The position numbers and the translations under genes were made by a program. The notes beneath the pieces are model-generated. The model made no database searches. It was not told the DNA's origin and saw nothing but the letters and a program-made list of their open reading frames with translations. Below are positions 1 to 7,292 of a stretch of 12,765 nucleotides of DNA, in pieces; the stretch's first letter is position 1; every line of letters starts with the position of its first letter. Source of the stretch: an uncultured Bacilli bacterium (GTDB taxonomy: Bacteria > Bacillota_I > Bacilli_A > RF39 > UBA660); assembly GCA_947631135.1 (NCBI GenBank), contig CANRKE010000033.1:1-12765 (forward strand), given 5' to 3'.

Positions 1-78
1 TATTCTAAAAAAATTGCCAAAAGTCTTTTTTTATTTTCAATTTTTTTTAATTTTTTTCTTATTTCTTGACAAACACAC

Positions 79-113
79 AAAAAAATATCATAACTTTTAA
101 ATTATGATATTTT
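79..113 (-). terminator. Hairpin, probable minus-strand terminator
   Basis: Perfect 12-bp inverted repeat, arms 82-93 and 102-113, with an 8-base loop. Read on the minus strand, the descending arm runs into seven T residues (85-79), the form of an intrinsic terminator. On the plus strand no T-run follows the stem. It would end minus-strand transcription coming from the 120-360 area, where no intact gene is visible. The stem contains almost no G-C pairs, so its strength is uncertain. Confidence 0.45.
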
Positions 114-116
114 ATG

Positions 117-357
117 ATCATCTTTAGTTCCATTTCCACTAGCACTAATACATCTTGTTTTATATTTATTACAATTCTAACACCTATCCCGATTTATATT
201 ATATGTATAGTAGACATCATTAATATATAATCCTAGATAATCTATAGTATAATTTAATTCATATAGTGGCATAGTAGTCATTTAAATTGAAATAGTACCA
301 AGTAAATTGTTAGAAAATAAATATCTACTTTTACCTATAGGTATTACCTTTTATATT
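117..357 (-). pseudogene. Possible decayed coding fragment
   Basis: Read on the minus strand in one frame, this stretch gives three protein-like segments separated by single stop codons. The middle one (281 to 177) is a 34-codon open frame starting MTTMPLYEL. The segment after its stop contains a CxxC (NCNK preceded by C) and ends at a stop at the foot of the 82-113 hairpin. No ribosome site precedes the ATG. Three stops in about 80 codons is fewer than very AT-rich random DNA would give, but the excess is modest. I do not recognise the family. It may be the 3' end of a lost gene or chance. Confidence 0.2.
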
Positions 358-444
358 GAACAAAAACTTGCATATATTTAATATAAAGAAGCCACCTTAT
401 TTCTATTACAATATTATCAAATTTATATAAATTCTTATATTAAT

Positions 445-473
445 TTGACTTAAATATATCAATAATATATAAT
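445..473 (+). promoter_or_regulatory. Sigma-A type promoter of the acyltransferase gene
   Basis: TTGACT at 445-450 and TATAAT at 468-473 are separated by exactly 17 bases. Transcription would start near 480, giving a leader of about 20 bases. A Shine-Dalgarno sequence AGAGGAG at 483-489 sits 10 bases before the ATG at 500. This supports both the start codon and independent transcription of the gene. Confidence 0.8.
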
Positions 474-499
474 TTAGATATAAGAGGAGAATTAGAAGT

Positions 500-1495
500 A
501 TGACATGTAAAAAAAATTATATTAGTATATGTAAAGTAATATCTATAATATTTGTAATATTAATACACATTATTTCAAAGATATATTCATCATGTGATAT
601 TACATCAGCAAATTTTAGAGTAATAACATTCTTAGATGTAATATCTAGATTTTGTGTACCAATATTTGTTATGGCATCAGGTAGTATATTTTTAAATAGA
701 GATGATTCACCTAAAAAGATGATATTTAAATATGCACTTAAAATATATATTATATTTGTTATATCTAACTTTATATATAAGTATATTTATTATCAGGTTT
801 TATCAGGAAATGCATTTAACTTTCCTCATATATTTAATGATCTATTATCATCACTATCATTACAAAGTATATTTCAACTTTGGTATTTAAGAGTAATACT
901 AATTTTATATTTACTTACTCCATTAATTAAGTTATTAAGATTTAATATTAAAATAGATACTATTATATTAATTATATTATTTATTTTATCTATATTAATT
1001 AAAAATTATTTATTAACAACATTAATAGGATATATATTTTATTATTATGCAGGATATTACTTTGATAAATATGATATTAAAAAATATAAATACATATTCT
1101 ATATATTAGGTTTGATAAGTATAATTTATTCATATAATATGTCTATATCTTCATCAATTAAATTAAATACACCATCATTAGTATATATAGATTATTTGTC
1201 ATATAATATAATGATATATTCGGTAAGTTTATTTATATTTATTAAAAATATATCAACAAAATTAAATAATAAAACATTAGATATATTTAATAAATTATCT
1301 AGATATGTATTTGGTATATATTTAGTTCATGGAATAATAATTGGTGGATTAGATTATGTTAATATAATAAATCTATATGATACTAATATAAATATATTTA
1401 CTATAATATTAAATACATTAATCACACTTATTATAAGTTATATATTAATATATATATTTTATAAAATTAAAGATAAAAGGATAAAGAACATTTAA
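500..1495 (+). CDS. Acyltransferase-3 family integral membrane protein
   Basis: 331-aa, very hydrophobic protein with about ten membrane segments, built like the acyltransferase-3 family. These enzymes move acyl groups, usually acetyl, onto cell-surface sugars or peptidoglycan from within the membrane. Matching landmarks are a His in the first membrane helix (H23), the second-helix block RFCVPIFVMASG (50-61), the LWYL...YLLTPL block (127-141), the AGYYFD block (184-189) and the terminal RYVFGIYLVHG (268-278). The Arg normally about 11 residues before the first-helix His is Lys here (K12), a conservative change in a functionally important place. There is no fused SGNH esterase domain. The acceptor cannot be told from sequence, and no glycan-synthesis gene lies beside it. 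The gene has its own promoter and ends in a hairpin shared with nusB; the two stop codons are back to back. Confidence 0.85.
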   Translation: MTCKKNYISICKVISIIFVILIHIISKIYSSCDITSANFRVITFLDVISRFCVPIFVMASGSIFLNRDDSPKKMIFKYALKIYIIFVISNFIYKYIYYQVLSGNAFNFPHIFNDLLSSLSLQSIFQLWYLRVILILYLLTPLIKLLRFNIKIDTIILIILFILSILIKNYLLTTLIGYIFYYYAGYYFDKYDIKKYKYIFYILGLISIIYSYNMSISSSIKLNTPSLVYIDYLSYNIMIYSVSLFIFIKNISTKLNNKTLDIFNKLSRYVFGIYLVHGIIIGGLDYVNIINLYDTNINIFTIILNTLITLIISYILIYIFYKIKDKRIKNI

Positions 1496-1511
1496 TTATT
1501 CTTTATCCTTT
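1476..1511. terminator. Shared convergent terminator, acyltransferase/nusB
   Basis: Perfect 13-bp inverted repeat, arms 1476-1488 and 1499-1511, with a 10-base loop. The loop contains both stop codons, TAA 1493-1495 for the plus gene and TAA 1498-1496 for nusB, so the stem encodes the last residues of both proteins. T-rich but interrupted sequence follows on each side. I infer a bidirectional terminator. Confidence 0.7.
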
Positions 1512-1897
1512 AATATTTTATCTAAAATAGCATTGATCATTTTAACAACATCATCATCAGAATATTTTTTAGCAAGTTCGATTGCCTCATTAATACATAC
1601 AATATCTGGTGTATCAGTATATAATAGTTCATATATTGCAAGTGATATTATTGCTTGATCTATTTTTGATAATCTAGTCATATCCCATTTGTTTAGATAT
1701 TTATTTGCAATATTAAATAATTCTTCTTTTTTATTTAATACACCATTAACTGATTTATTTACAAATTCATTATTAATATTTATATTTTCTTTAATTACAT
1801 CATCTATATTATATTCTATTTTATTATTTTGGTACATAAATATTTGATATAATATAATAATTATTTTTTCTCTAGCTTCACTTCTTGTTAATTTCAT
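1496..1897 (-). CDS. nusB: Transcription antitermination protein NusB
   Basis: 133-aa all-helical RNA-binding protein. In known systems NusB pairs with NusE (ribosomal protein S10) on boxA RNA to keep RNA polymerase processive through rRNA operons. Family features are the basic N terminus MKLTRSEARE and the C-terminal signature W71-x3-RL-x3-D80, ELLY (90-93), INEAIELAKKY (102-112) and INAILDKI (121-128). Length is typical. I place the start at the ATG at 1897: AGAGGTG (1910-1904) is the Shine-Dalgarno for it. An in-frame GTG at 1906 lies inside that site and is rejected. The start codon lies inside the 3' end of tgt, with a 20-base overlap, so the two are probably translated in a coupled way. 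The 3' end shares a hairpin with the converging acyltransferase gene. Confidence 0.95.
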   Translation of the reverse strand: MKLTRSEAREKIIIILYQIFMYQNNKIEYNIDDVIKENININNEFVNKSVNGVLNKKEELFNIANKYLNKWDMTRLSKIDQAIISLAIYELLYTDTPDIVCINEAIELAKKYSDDDVVKMINAILDKILKDKE

Positions 1898-3014
1898 TTT
1901 TATCACCTCTATATTTACTTAAAAAGTTATTTTTATATTCTAAAAAATTATCTGATTTAATACTATCTCTTATCTCTTCTGTTAGTTTTATTAAGAATCT
2001 AATATTATGAATTGATAATAATCTTCCAGCTAATACTTCTTTAGATACTAATAAATGTCTTAAATATGCTTTAGTATAGTTTTTACATGTATAACAATCA
2101 CAATCATCTTCTATATTTGTAAAATCTCTTTGATATTTTGCATTTCTTAAATTTATCTTACCATTTCTAGTAAATACATTACCATGACGCGCTATACGTG
2201 TTGGCAAAACACAATCAAATATATCTATTCCTCTTTCTACTCCCTCTAAAATATCTACTGGCTCACCAACTCCCATAAGATATCTTATTTTATCTTCAGG
2301 TAAATATGGAATAGAATAATCTATTGCCTTATACATATCTTCCTTTGATTCTCCATCATTTGCAACTCCACCAATACTATATCCATCAAAGTTCATCTTA
2401 ACAGTTTCTATAGCTGAATATTTTCTTAGATCTTCATAAGCTCCACCTTGCACTATACCAAATAATGCTTGATTTTTGTTATTATGAACATCTTTTCCTC
2501 TCTTAGCCCATCTTAAAGTTCTTTCTATACTCTTCTTCATATAATCATGATTCGCACTAGCAGGAGGACACTCATCAAAACTCATTGCTATATCACTATC
2601 TAAATTATTTTGAATTTGTATAGACTTTTCCGGTGTTAAAAATAATTCTCTACCATCTATATGACTTTTGAATTTAACTCCTTCTTCAGATATATCTTTA
2701 GGCTTTGCAAGTGAAAAAACTTGAAATCCACCACTATCAGTAAGTATAGGTCCATTATAATTCATAAATTTATGTAATCCACCTGCTTCTTTTACTATAT
2801 CATCTCCTGGTCTTAACCATAAATGATATGTATTAGATAATATTATTCCAGCATTCATAGCTTCTAGTTCTTCTTTAGTTAGAGTTTTTACATTTGCAAG
2901 AGTACCAACAGGCATGAACATTGGTGTTGAATATTCACCATATTTTGTAATAATCTTTCCTAATCTAGCATTAGTATTAGCTTCTTTTTTTAGTAATTTA
3001 TATTCTATTTTCAT
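1878..3014 (-). CDS. tgt: tRNA-guanine transglycosylase (queuosine pathway)
   Basis: 378-aa enzyme that swaps guanine 34 in GUN-anticodon tRNAs for a queuosine-precursor base. The fold is a zinc-containing TIM barrel. Visible residues are D93 in TDSGGFQVF (general acid/base), D147 and Q189 (base recognition), D267 in FDCVLPTR (nucleophile), and the zinc ligands C305, C307, C310 and H336. All catalytic and metal residues are present and length is normal. The base-recognition loop usually written GGLAVGE is GGVANDGE here (215-222), one residue longer and lacking the Val; see findings. The start at 3014 has GAGGTG (3025-3020) five bases upstream. The gene ends in TGA inside nusB. Transcription is from a divergent promoter shared with the 3123 gene. 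No queuosine-synthesis genes (queA, queD, queE) are nearby. Confidence 0.96.
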   Translation of the reverse strand: MKIEYKLLKKEANTNARLGKIITKYGEYSTPMFMPVGTLANVKTLTKEELEAMNAGIILSNTYHLWLRPGDDIVKEAGGLHKFMNYNGPILTDSGGFQVFSLAKPKDISEEGVKFKSHIDGRELFLTPEKSIQIQNNLDSDIAMSFDECPPASANHDYMKKSIERTLRWAKRGKDVHNNKNQALFGIVQGGAYEDLRKYSAIETVKMNFDGYSIGGVANDGESKEDMYKAIDYSIPYLPEDKIRYLMGVGEPVDILEGVERGIDIFDCVLPTRIARHGNVFTRNGKINLRNAKYQRDFTNIEDDCDCYTCKNYTKAYLRHLLVSKEVLAGRLLSIHNIRFLIKLTEEIRDSIKSDNFLEYKNNFLSKYRGDKNEINKK

Positions 3015-3030
3015 TTTTACACCTCGAAAC

Positions 3031-3059
3031 TTGACAAAACAACAAATTTATTATATAAT
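3031..3059 (+). promoter_or_regulatory. Perfect-consensus sigma-A promoter for the 3123 gene
   Basis: TTGACA at 3031-3036, a 17-base spacer, then TATAAT at 3054-3059: all 12 consensus bases match at ideal spacing. Transcription would begin near 3066, giving a leader of about 57 bases before the start at 3123. GGGGG at 3110-3114, eight bases from the ATG, is the likely ribosome site. Confidence 0.85.
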
Positions 3060-3062
3060 AAA
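3047..3062. repeat. 16-bp palindrome joining two divergent -10 elements
   Basis: TTTATTATATAATAAA is a perfect 16-base palindrome. It contains TATAAT on the plus strand (3054-3059) and TATAAT on the minus strand (3055-3050), overlapping by two bases, so one symmetric element can direct polymerase either way. Confidence 0.85.
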
Positions 3063-3078
3063 AACCGTTTTTTGCAAA
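3050..3078 (-). promoter_or_regulatory. Probable tgt-nusB promoter
   Basis: A minus-strand TATAAT (3055-3050) with a weaker -35 about 16-17 bases upstream (TTGCAA at 3077-3072 or TTTGCA at 3078-3073, each 4 of 6). The start would be near 3043, about 29 bases before the tgt ATG. It shares its -10 DNA with the plus-strand promoter, so the two probably compete for polymerase. Confidence 0.55.
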
Positions 3079-3122
3079 GAGAAAAAATAAAAAAATAAAA
3101 AATTTTAAAGGGGGAAAAAGAA

Positions 3123-3902
3123 ATGGATAATAATAAAGAATGTAAAAAAACAAATAATAATATTAAGATTAATCTGAAGGAATATCAAAAAGTAAAAAAA
3201 GTATTAAAAGAAAATTACATTTATATGATAAGACAAGCTTATAAATGTATACAACAAATTATACAATACACTGCTTATTACAAAAGAATTAGCGCTTTAA
3301 ATGCTGATTTTGGTAAAATAGTAACATACTATCATAATAATGTTTTAAATAGAATGAAACAAACAAAAGTATATTTACCTGATTATAATGCAGATATGTT
3401 TTTAGGTATCATATTATTTCCAAAAGATGAATTATATTTAAATAATATGGAAAATGAGAAAATGCTTATGGATATTGATTCAAAAATTATTAAAGGTAAA
3501 GAAAAACAAATTCAAATAGAAAATATAATTTTCAATGGGAAATGTGAATGTTTACTAAATCCTAAAATTAAAAAAGTAAATAATAAGAGTTATAATGATG
3601 CAATTGATAAAATACAATTTAATTTAATAAAAAGTATTTTAACAAAACAAAAATATATAAAGGAATTTAAAAGTAATAATTTTTATAAAGCCATAAATAT
3701 TATTTTAAACTCAGTTGATGATGAGTATAAAACAAAATTTTTATTTACACTTAACTATTATTATTATAATACTTGTAATTTACCATATAATACTTATCAA
3801 TCTGATGAACTTTTCGATATTGCTGCATTACAAGTAGATTCAATATTAAGAAAAATAAATGATAATATCTTACAAAAAAAGCTTGGAAGTAAATTAAAAT
3901 AA
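3123..3902 (+). CDS. Hypothetical protein, 259 aa, unrecognised
   Basis: I do not recognise this protein. It is rich in Lys, Asn, Ile and Tyr and looks soluble and mostly helical, with no signal peptide or membrane segment. Residues 1-50 are basic and polar. A central hydrophobic patch reads MFLGIILFP. A KCECLLNP segment around residue 138 holds two Cys one residue apart. The C-terminal third (DELFDIAALQVDSILRKI) could form an amphipathic helix. Its expression signals are strong: a perfect-consensus promoter, a G-rich ribosome site at 3110-3114, and a long hairpin terminator. That argues for a real, well-transcribed gene. It is monocistronic, divergent from tgt and convergent with mutS, and neither neighbour suggests a function. 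Confidence 0.8.
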   Translation: MDNNKECKKTNNNIKINLKEYQKVKKVLKENYIYMIRQAYKCIQQIIQYTAYYKRISALNADFGKIVTYYHNNVLNRMKQTKVYLPDYNADMFLGIILFPKDELYLNNMENEKMLMDIDSKIIKGKEKQIQIENIIFNGKCECLLNPKIKKVNNKSYNDAIDKIQFNLIKSILTKQKYIKEFKSNNFYKAINIILNSVDDEYKTKFLFTLNYYYYNTCNLPYNTYQSDELFDIAALQVDSILRKINDNILQKKLGSKLK

Positions 3903-3941
3903 TATCGAACCATTCGATATTATTTTAATTTATATTTTTTT
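3890..3941. terminator. Strong hairpin terminator between the 3123 gene and mutS
   Basis: Perfect 20-bp inverted repeat, arms 3890-3909 and 3913-3932, with a 3-base loop CCA. On the plus strand it is followed by T-rich sequence including seven T (3935-3941). The left arm contains the last codons and stop (3900-3902) of the plus gene. The right arm ends with the mutS stop (3932-3930). On the minus strand the T-run is further away, so termination there is an inference. Confidence 0.85.
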
Positions 3942-6461
3942 CTTTAAGTCATAAAGAAAGTTAAGCGCATCAAGTGGTGTTATTGAAAGAGGATCAATGT
4001 TTTTAATTTGTTCAACTATTTCATTATCTACACTATTTGTATTATCCAAATCTAAACTCATTTGTGTATAAGTACTTTTATCATTATCATTTGATTCATA
4101 TATATTTAAAATTTCTTTAGATCTATTTATTATTGTATCTGGTAAACCAGCAAGTTTAGCAACATGAAGACCATAACTTTTATCTATAGGCCCTGATTTA
4201 ATCTTATGTAAGAATGTTACTTCCCCATTTTCTTCTACAGCCTCAACATGTATATTTTTAAGACCATTAACACAAGATGATAAAGAAGTTAATTCATGAT
4301 AGTGTGTTGAAAACATAGTTTTCGCACCTATATTATTACAAATATATTCTAATATTGATTGAGCTAAACTCATTCCATCATAGGTAGCTGTTCCACGACC
4401 TAATTCATCAAATAATATAATACTATTCTTAGTTGCATTTTGAATGGCTTGATTTGCTTCTTTCATCTCTACCATAAATGTTGATTCACCACTTACCAAA
4501 TCATCGCTCGCACCTATTCTTGTATATATGCTGTCAAAAATTTTAAATGAACACATTGATGCAGGAACAAAACATCCTATTTGTGCCATTATAACAGTAA
4601 TTGCAAATTGTCTCATATATGTAGATTTACCACTCATATTTGGTCCAGTAATGAGTAAGGTATTAATTCCATTTTTCATTATTATATCGTTACTAACATA
4701 TTCACCTTCTAAAACTTTTTCAACTACTGGATGCCTATTATCTTTAATAATTACATCATTATTATCAGTTAATGTAGGTCTTACATATTTATTTTCTTCA
4801 GTAACGATTGTAAATGATAGAAGTACATCTAACTTTGCAATAACCTTAGAAATCTTTTGTAACTTATCAATATATTTTAATATTTCATCTCTAATTTCTA
4901 CAAATAAATTATATTCAAGTTCTATTATTCTCTCTTCAGCATTCAAAACTATAGCTTCTTTTTCTTTTAATACTTGAGTAATATACCTTTCACCAGTAGA
5001 TAATGTTTGCTTTCTTACATAACCAAATTCTTCTTTAATGTCTTTTATACTTCCATTACTAACTTCAATGTAATATCCAAATACTTTATTATAACCAACT
5101 TTTAAATTTTTAATACCAGTTCTTTCTCTTTCTTCTTTTTCTAATGATGCAATAAAACTTTTACCACTACCACGTATACTTTTTAATTCATCTAATTCAT
5201 TGTTATATCCTTCTTTAATTAAGTATCCTTCTTTTATAGAAACTGGTGGTTCTTCATATAATGATCTATCTAATAATTCAACTAATTCATCTAAAGTATC
5301 TATTGATTCATAATAATTTATCTGTTCTAAATATCTTTTAATATCTGGTAATACTTTAATTGAATCCCTTAAATTAATTAAATCTCTACCATTAGCTGTT
5401 CTATATGCAACACGAGCTGTAAGTCTTTCTATATCATAAACTTTATCTAATAAGTTTCTTAGTTCTTCTTTAATTATAAATTCATTTAAAAATGTATCTA
5501 TTACATTATATCTTTTTTCTATTTCTTCTTTATTAGTAGATGGATATGAAATCCAATTTTTAAGTAATCTAGACCCAGCAGCAGTCTTTGTTCTATCCAA
5601 AAGCCATATTAAGGAATAATTTCTTTGTTTAAGTCTAATAGTTTCCAATAATTCCAAATTTCTTTTAGTATGTATATCCATCTTTAAATAATCTTCATTC
5701 TTAATTTTAACTTTTTGCATATGCGTAAGACTTCTTTTTTGTGTATCAATAAAATAACTTAAAAGTTGCTTTGCTGTAGTAATATATCTTATATCTTCTA
5801 AATCTTCAAATAGATATTCATATCTACTATCCTCTATTATATTATTATAAAATGTTACTAATATATGATACTTATTTTTTAAAATATTAACTACCATCTT
5901 ATCACATTTATCATCTAGTACGACTTCATTAACTCCTAAATTTAATAATTCATTAACCAATTTTAATTTATCATGATTAGTTAAATATACATTAAATTCA
6001 CCAGTTGATATATCAGCATAACTAATTCCATACGCATGATTAAAATCATATACAGCTGCTATAAAATTATTTTCCTTCTCATCTAACAATTCATCGCTTA
6101 TAAGGGTTCCTTTGGATATGATTTGAGTAAGTTCTCTCTTAACTAATCCTTTAGTTTTTTTGGGATCTTCAACCTGTTCACATATACCAACCTTATATCC
6201 TTTTTCAATCAATTTCTCAATATATATATTTACTGAATGATATGGCATACCACACATTGGAATTCTTTCAGATAATCCTGCATTTTTACCAGTTAAGGTT
6301 AGTTCTAATTCCTTAGATATTTTGCAAGCATCTTCAAAAAACAATTCATAAAAATCACCTAATCTAAAGAGTATTATTACATCTGGATTATTTTCCTTTA
6401 TTTCTATATATTGTAACATCATTGGACTTATTTTTGTTTTATCAACTTCACTCATTCGCAT
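3930..6461 (-). CDS. mutS: DNA mismatch repair protein MutS
   Basis: 843-aa MutS, the dimeric ATPase that detects mismatches after replication and recruits MutL. Visible elements are the mismatch-wedging F37-Y38-E39 in GDFYEL, the Walker A GPNMSGKST (606-614), the GESTFMVEM signature (658-666), the Walker B FDELGRGT with D685/E686, the STHYHEL switch (718-724) and a C-terminal tetramerisation-type domain (about 813-843, DPLSITPLDALNFLYDL). QMSLDL at 800-805 resembles a beta-clamp-binding hexapeptide. All key motifs are intact. The start is the ATG at 6461, with AAGGTGA (6473-6467) five bases upstream. A GTG at 6470 lies within that site and is rejected; an ATG at 6455 is a second possibility. 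It follows rnc on the same strand after about 90 bases, where a weak TATAAT (6495-6490) may give it a separate promoter. mutL is not in the window. Confidence 0.97.
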   Translation of the reverse strand: MRMSEVDKTKISPMMLQYIEIKENNPDVIILFRLGDFYELFFEDACKISKELELTLTGKNAGLSERIPMCGMPYHSVNIYIEKLIEKGYKVGICEQVEDPKKTKGLVKRELTQIISKGTLISDELLDEKENNFIAAVYDFNHAYGISYADISTGEFNVYLTNHDKLKLVNELLNLGVNEVVLDDKCDKMVVNILKNKYHILVTFYNNIIEDSRYEYLFEDLEDIRYITTAKQLLSYFIDTQKRSLTHMQKVKIKNEDYLKMDIHTKRNLELLETIRLKQRNYSLIWLLDRTKTAAGSRLLKNWISYPSTNKEEIEKRYNVIDTFLNEFIIKEELRNLLDKVYDIERLTARVAYRTANGRDLINLRDSIKVLPDIKRYLEQINYYESIDTLDELVELLDRSLYEEPPVSIKEGYLIKEGYNNELDELKSIRGSGKSFIASLEKEERERTGIKNLKVGYNKVFGYYIEVSNGSIKDIKEEFGYVRKQTLSTGERYITQVLKEKEAIVLNAEERIIELEYNLFVEIRDEILKYIDKLQKISKVIAKLDVLLSFTIVTEENKYVRPTLTDNNDVIIKDNRHPVVEKVLEGEYVSNDIIMKNGINTLLITGPNMSGKSTYMRQFAITVIMAQIGCFVPASMCSFKIFDSIYTRIGASDDLVSGESTFMVEMKEANQAIQNATKNSIILFDELGRGTATYDGMSLAQSILEYICNNIGAKTMFSTHYHELTSLSSCVNGLKNIHVEAVEENGEVTFLHKIKSGPIDKSYGLHVAKLAGLPDTIINRSKEILNIYESNDNDKSTYTQMSLDLDNTNSVDNEIVEQIKNIDPLSITPLDALNFLYDLKKKI

Positions 6462-6549
6462 ACTTATCACCTTACTTCAACATATTGTTATTATATTAAA
6501 AGAGATTGTAGAAATATATAATATCTCTAATATCCCTTTTTTATCATAA

Positions 6550-7212
6550 TTATTTATTAGCTTGTTTTTCTAAAGCTTTTTTAGCAGCATTTTGTTCTGC
6601 TTCTTTTTTAGATTTTCCTCTACCCTTTCCATATAGTATTCCATCTATATTTACTTCTACATTAAATGTTTTATTATGTGATGGACCAGTTTCACTAACT
6701 ATTTTATATTCAACAGTTTTTTTATTCATTTGTACTAATTCTTGTAATTCAGACTTATAATCTTTTAAATACTCACTATTATCTTCTATATGAGGAAAAA
6801 CTATATCTTCTATAAATTCTTTTGCTTTTTCATATCCTAAATCTAGATATATAGCCCCTATTACAGCTTCAAATATATCAGCCATAATAGCTTTTTTTCT
6901 TTTACCACCATCTAATTCTTCCCCATGACCAACTTTTATAAATTGACTTAACTTGATTTCTTTTGCATATTCATATAATGCATTCTCACATACATATGAA
7001 GCTCGTAATTTTGTCATATCTCCTTCTTTTACATCTAAATTTTTATATAGATAATCAGTAACTACAAGTTCGAGTACTGCATCCCCCAAAAATTCCATTC
7101 TTTCATAATTATAGTCTAACTTATTTTCATTTGCATATGATGAATGTGTAAAAGCTATATTATAAAATTCTATACTCTTTGGAATTATATTATATTTTTT
7201 CAAAAAATTCAT
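6550..7212 (-). CDS. rnc: Ribonuclease III
   Basis: 220-aa double-strand RNA endonuclease that processes rRNA precursors and structured mRNAs. The catalytic domain (about 1-145) has the family signature ERMEFLGDAV at 37-46, with E40 and D44, and the second acidic pair D112 and E115 in ADIFEAVIGA. A double-stranded-RNA-binding domain fills about 151-217 (DYKSELQEL ... GRGKSKKEAEQNAAKKAL). I start it at the ATG at 7212, which has GGTGAT (7222-7217) just upstream. A longer in-frame ATG at 7227 lies only about two bases inside the predicted transcript start (near 7229) and has no ribosome site, so it is rejected. It is first in an rnc-mutS order on the minus strand and divergent from yidD. The frequent partners smc, acpP and plsX are absent. 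Confidence 0.96.
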   Translation of the reverse strand: MNFLKKYNIIPKSIEFYNIAFTHSSYANENKLDYNYERMEFLGDAVLELVVTDYLYKNLDVKEGDMTKLRASYVCENALYEYAKEIKLSQFIKVGHGEELDGGKRKKAIMADIFEAVIGAIYLDLGYEKAKEFIEDIVFPHIEDNSEYLKDYKSELQELVQMNKKTVEYKIVSETGPSHNKTFNVEVNIDGILYGKGRGKSKKEAEQNAAKKALEKQANK

Positions 7213-7235
7213 ATAAATCACCGCCATATAAGAAT

Positions 7236-7264
7236 ATTATATCAAGTTTTATTAAATATGTCCA
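7236..7264 (-). promoter_or_regulatory. rnc promoter (extended -10)
   Basis: On the minus strand, TGGACA (7264-7259, 5 of 6) is followed after 17 bases by TATAAT (7241-7236), with a TG one base before the -10 (7244-7243). Transcription would start near 7229, leaving a leader of about 17 bases to the ATG at 7212 and effectively excluding the upstream ATG at 7227. Confidence 0.75.
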
Positions 7265-7292
7265 TTAAATTTAGAAATTTATCTTTGAAAGA

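Larger units (their letters stand above)
1..499. other. Intergenic region upstream of the acyltransferase gene
   Basis: About 500 bases without a gene I can support. It holds T-rich tracts at 25-60, a perfect 12-bp hairpin at 82-113, a possible decayed coding stretch on the minus strand between about 357 and 117, and the acyltransferase promoter and ribosome site at 445-490. No tRNA, riboswitch fold or repeat array was recognised. Confidence 0.6.

Noticed and set aside
66..94. TTGACA at 66-71 as a plus-strand promoter
   Set aside because: At 17 bases the -10 would be CATAAC (weak), a hairpin follows at once, and no gene starts downstream before the better promoter at 445-473.
4528..4977. Open frame on the plus strand inside mutS
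   Set aside because: It is antisense to the ATPase half of MutS, has no ribosome site, and its open length follows from the codon composition of mutS.
6501..6528. Hairpin between rnc and mutS as a terminator
   Set aside because: The stem is only six pairs (AGAGAT/ATCTCT) with a long loop and no solid T-run on the minus strand.
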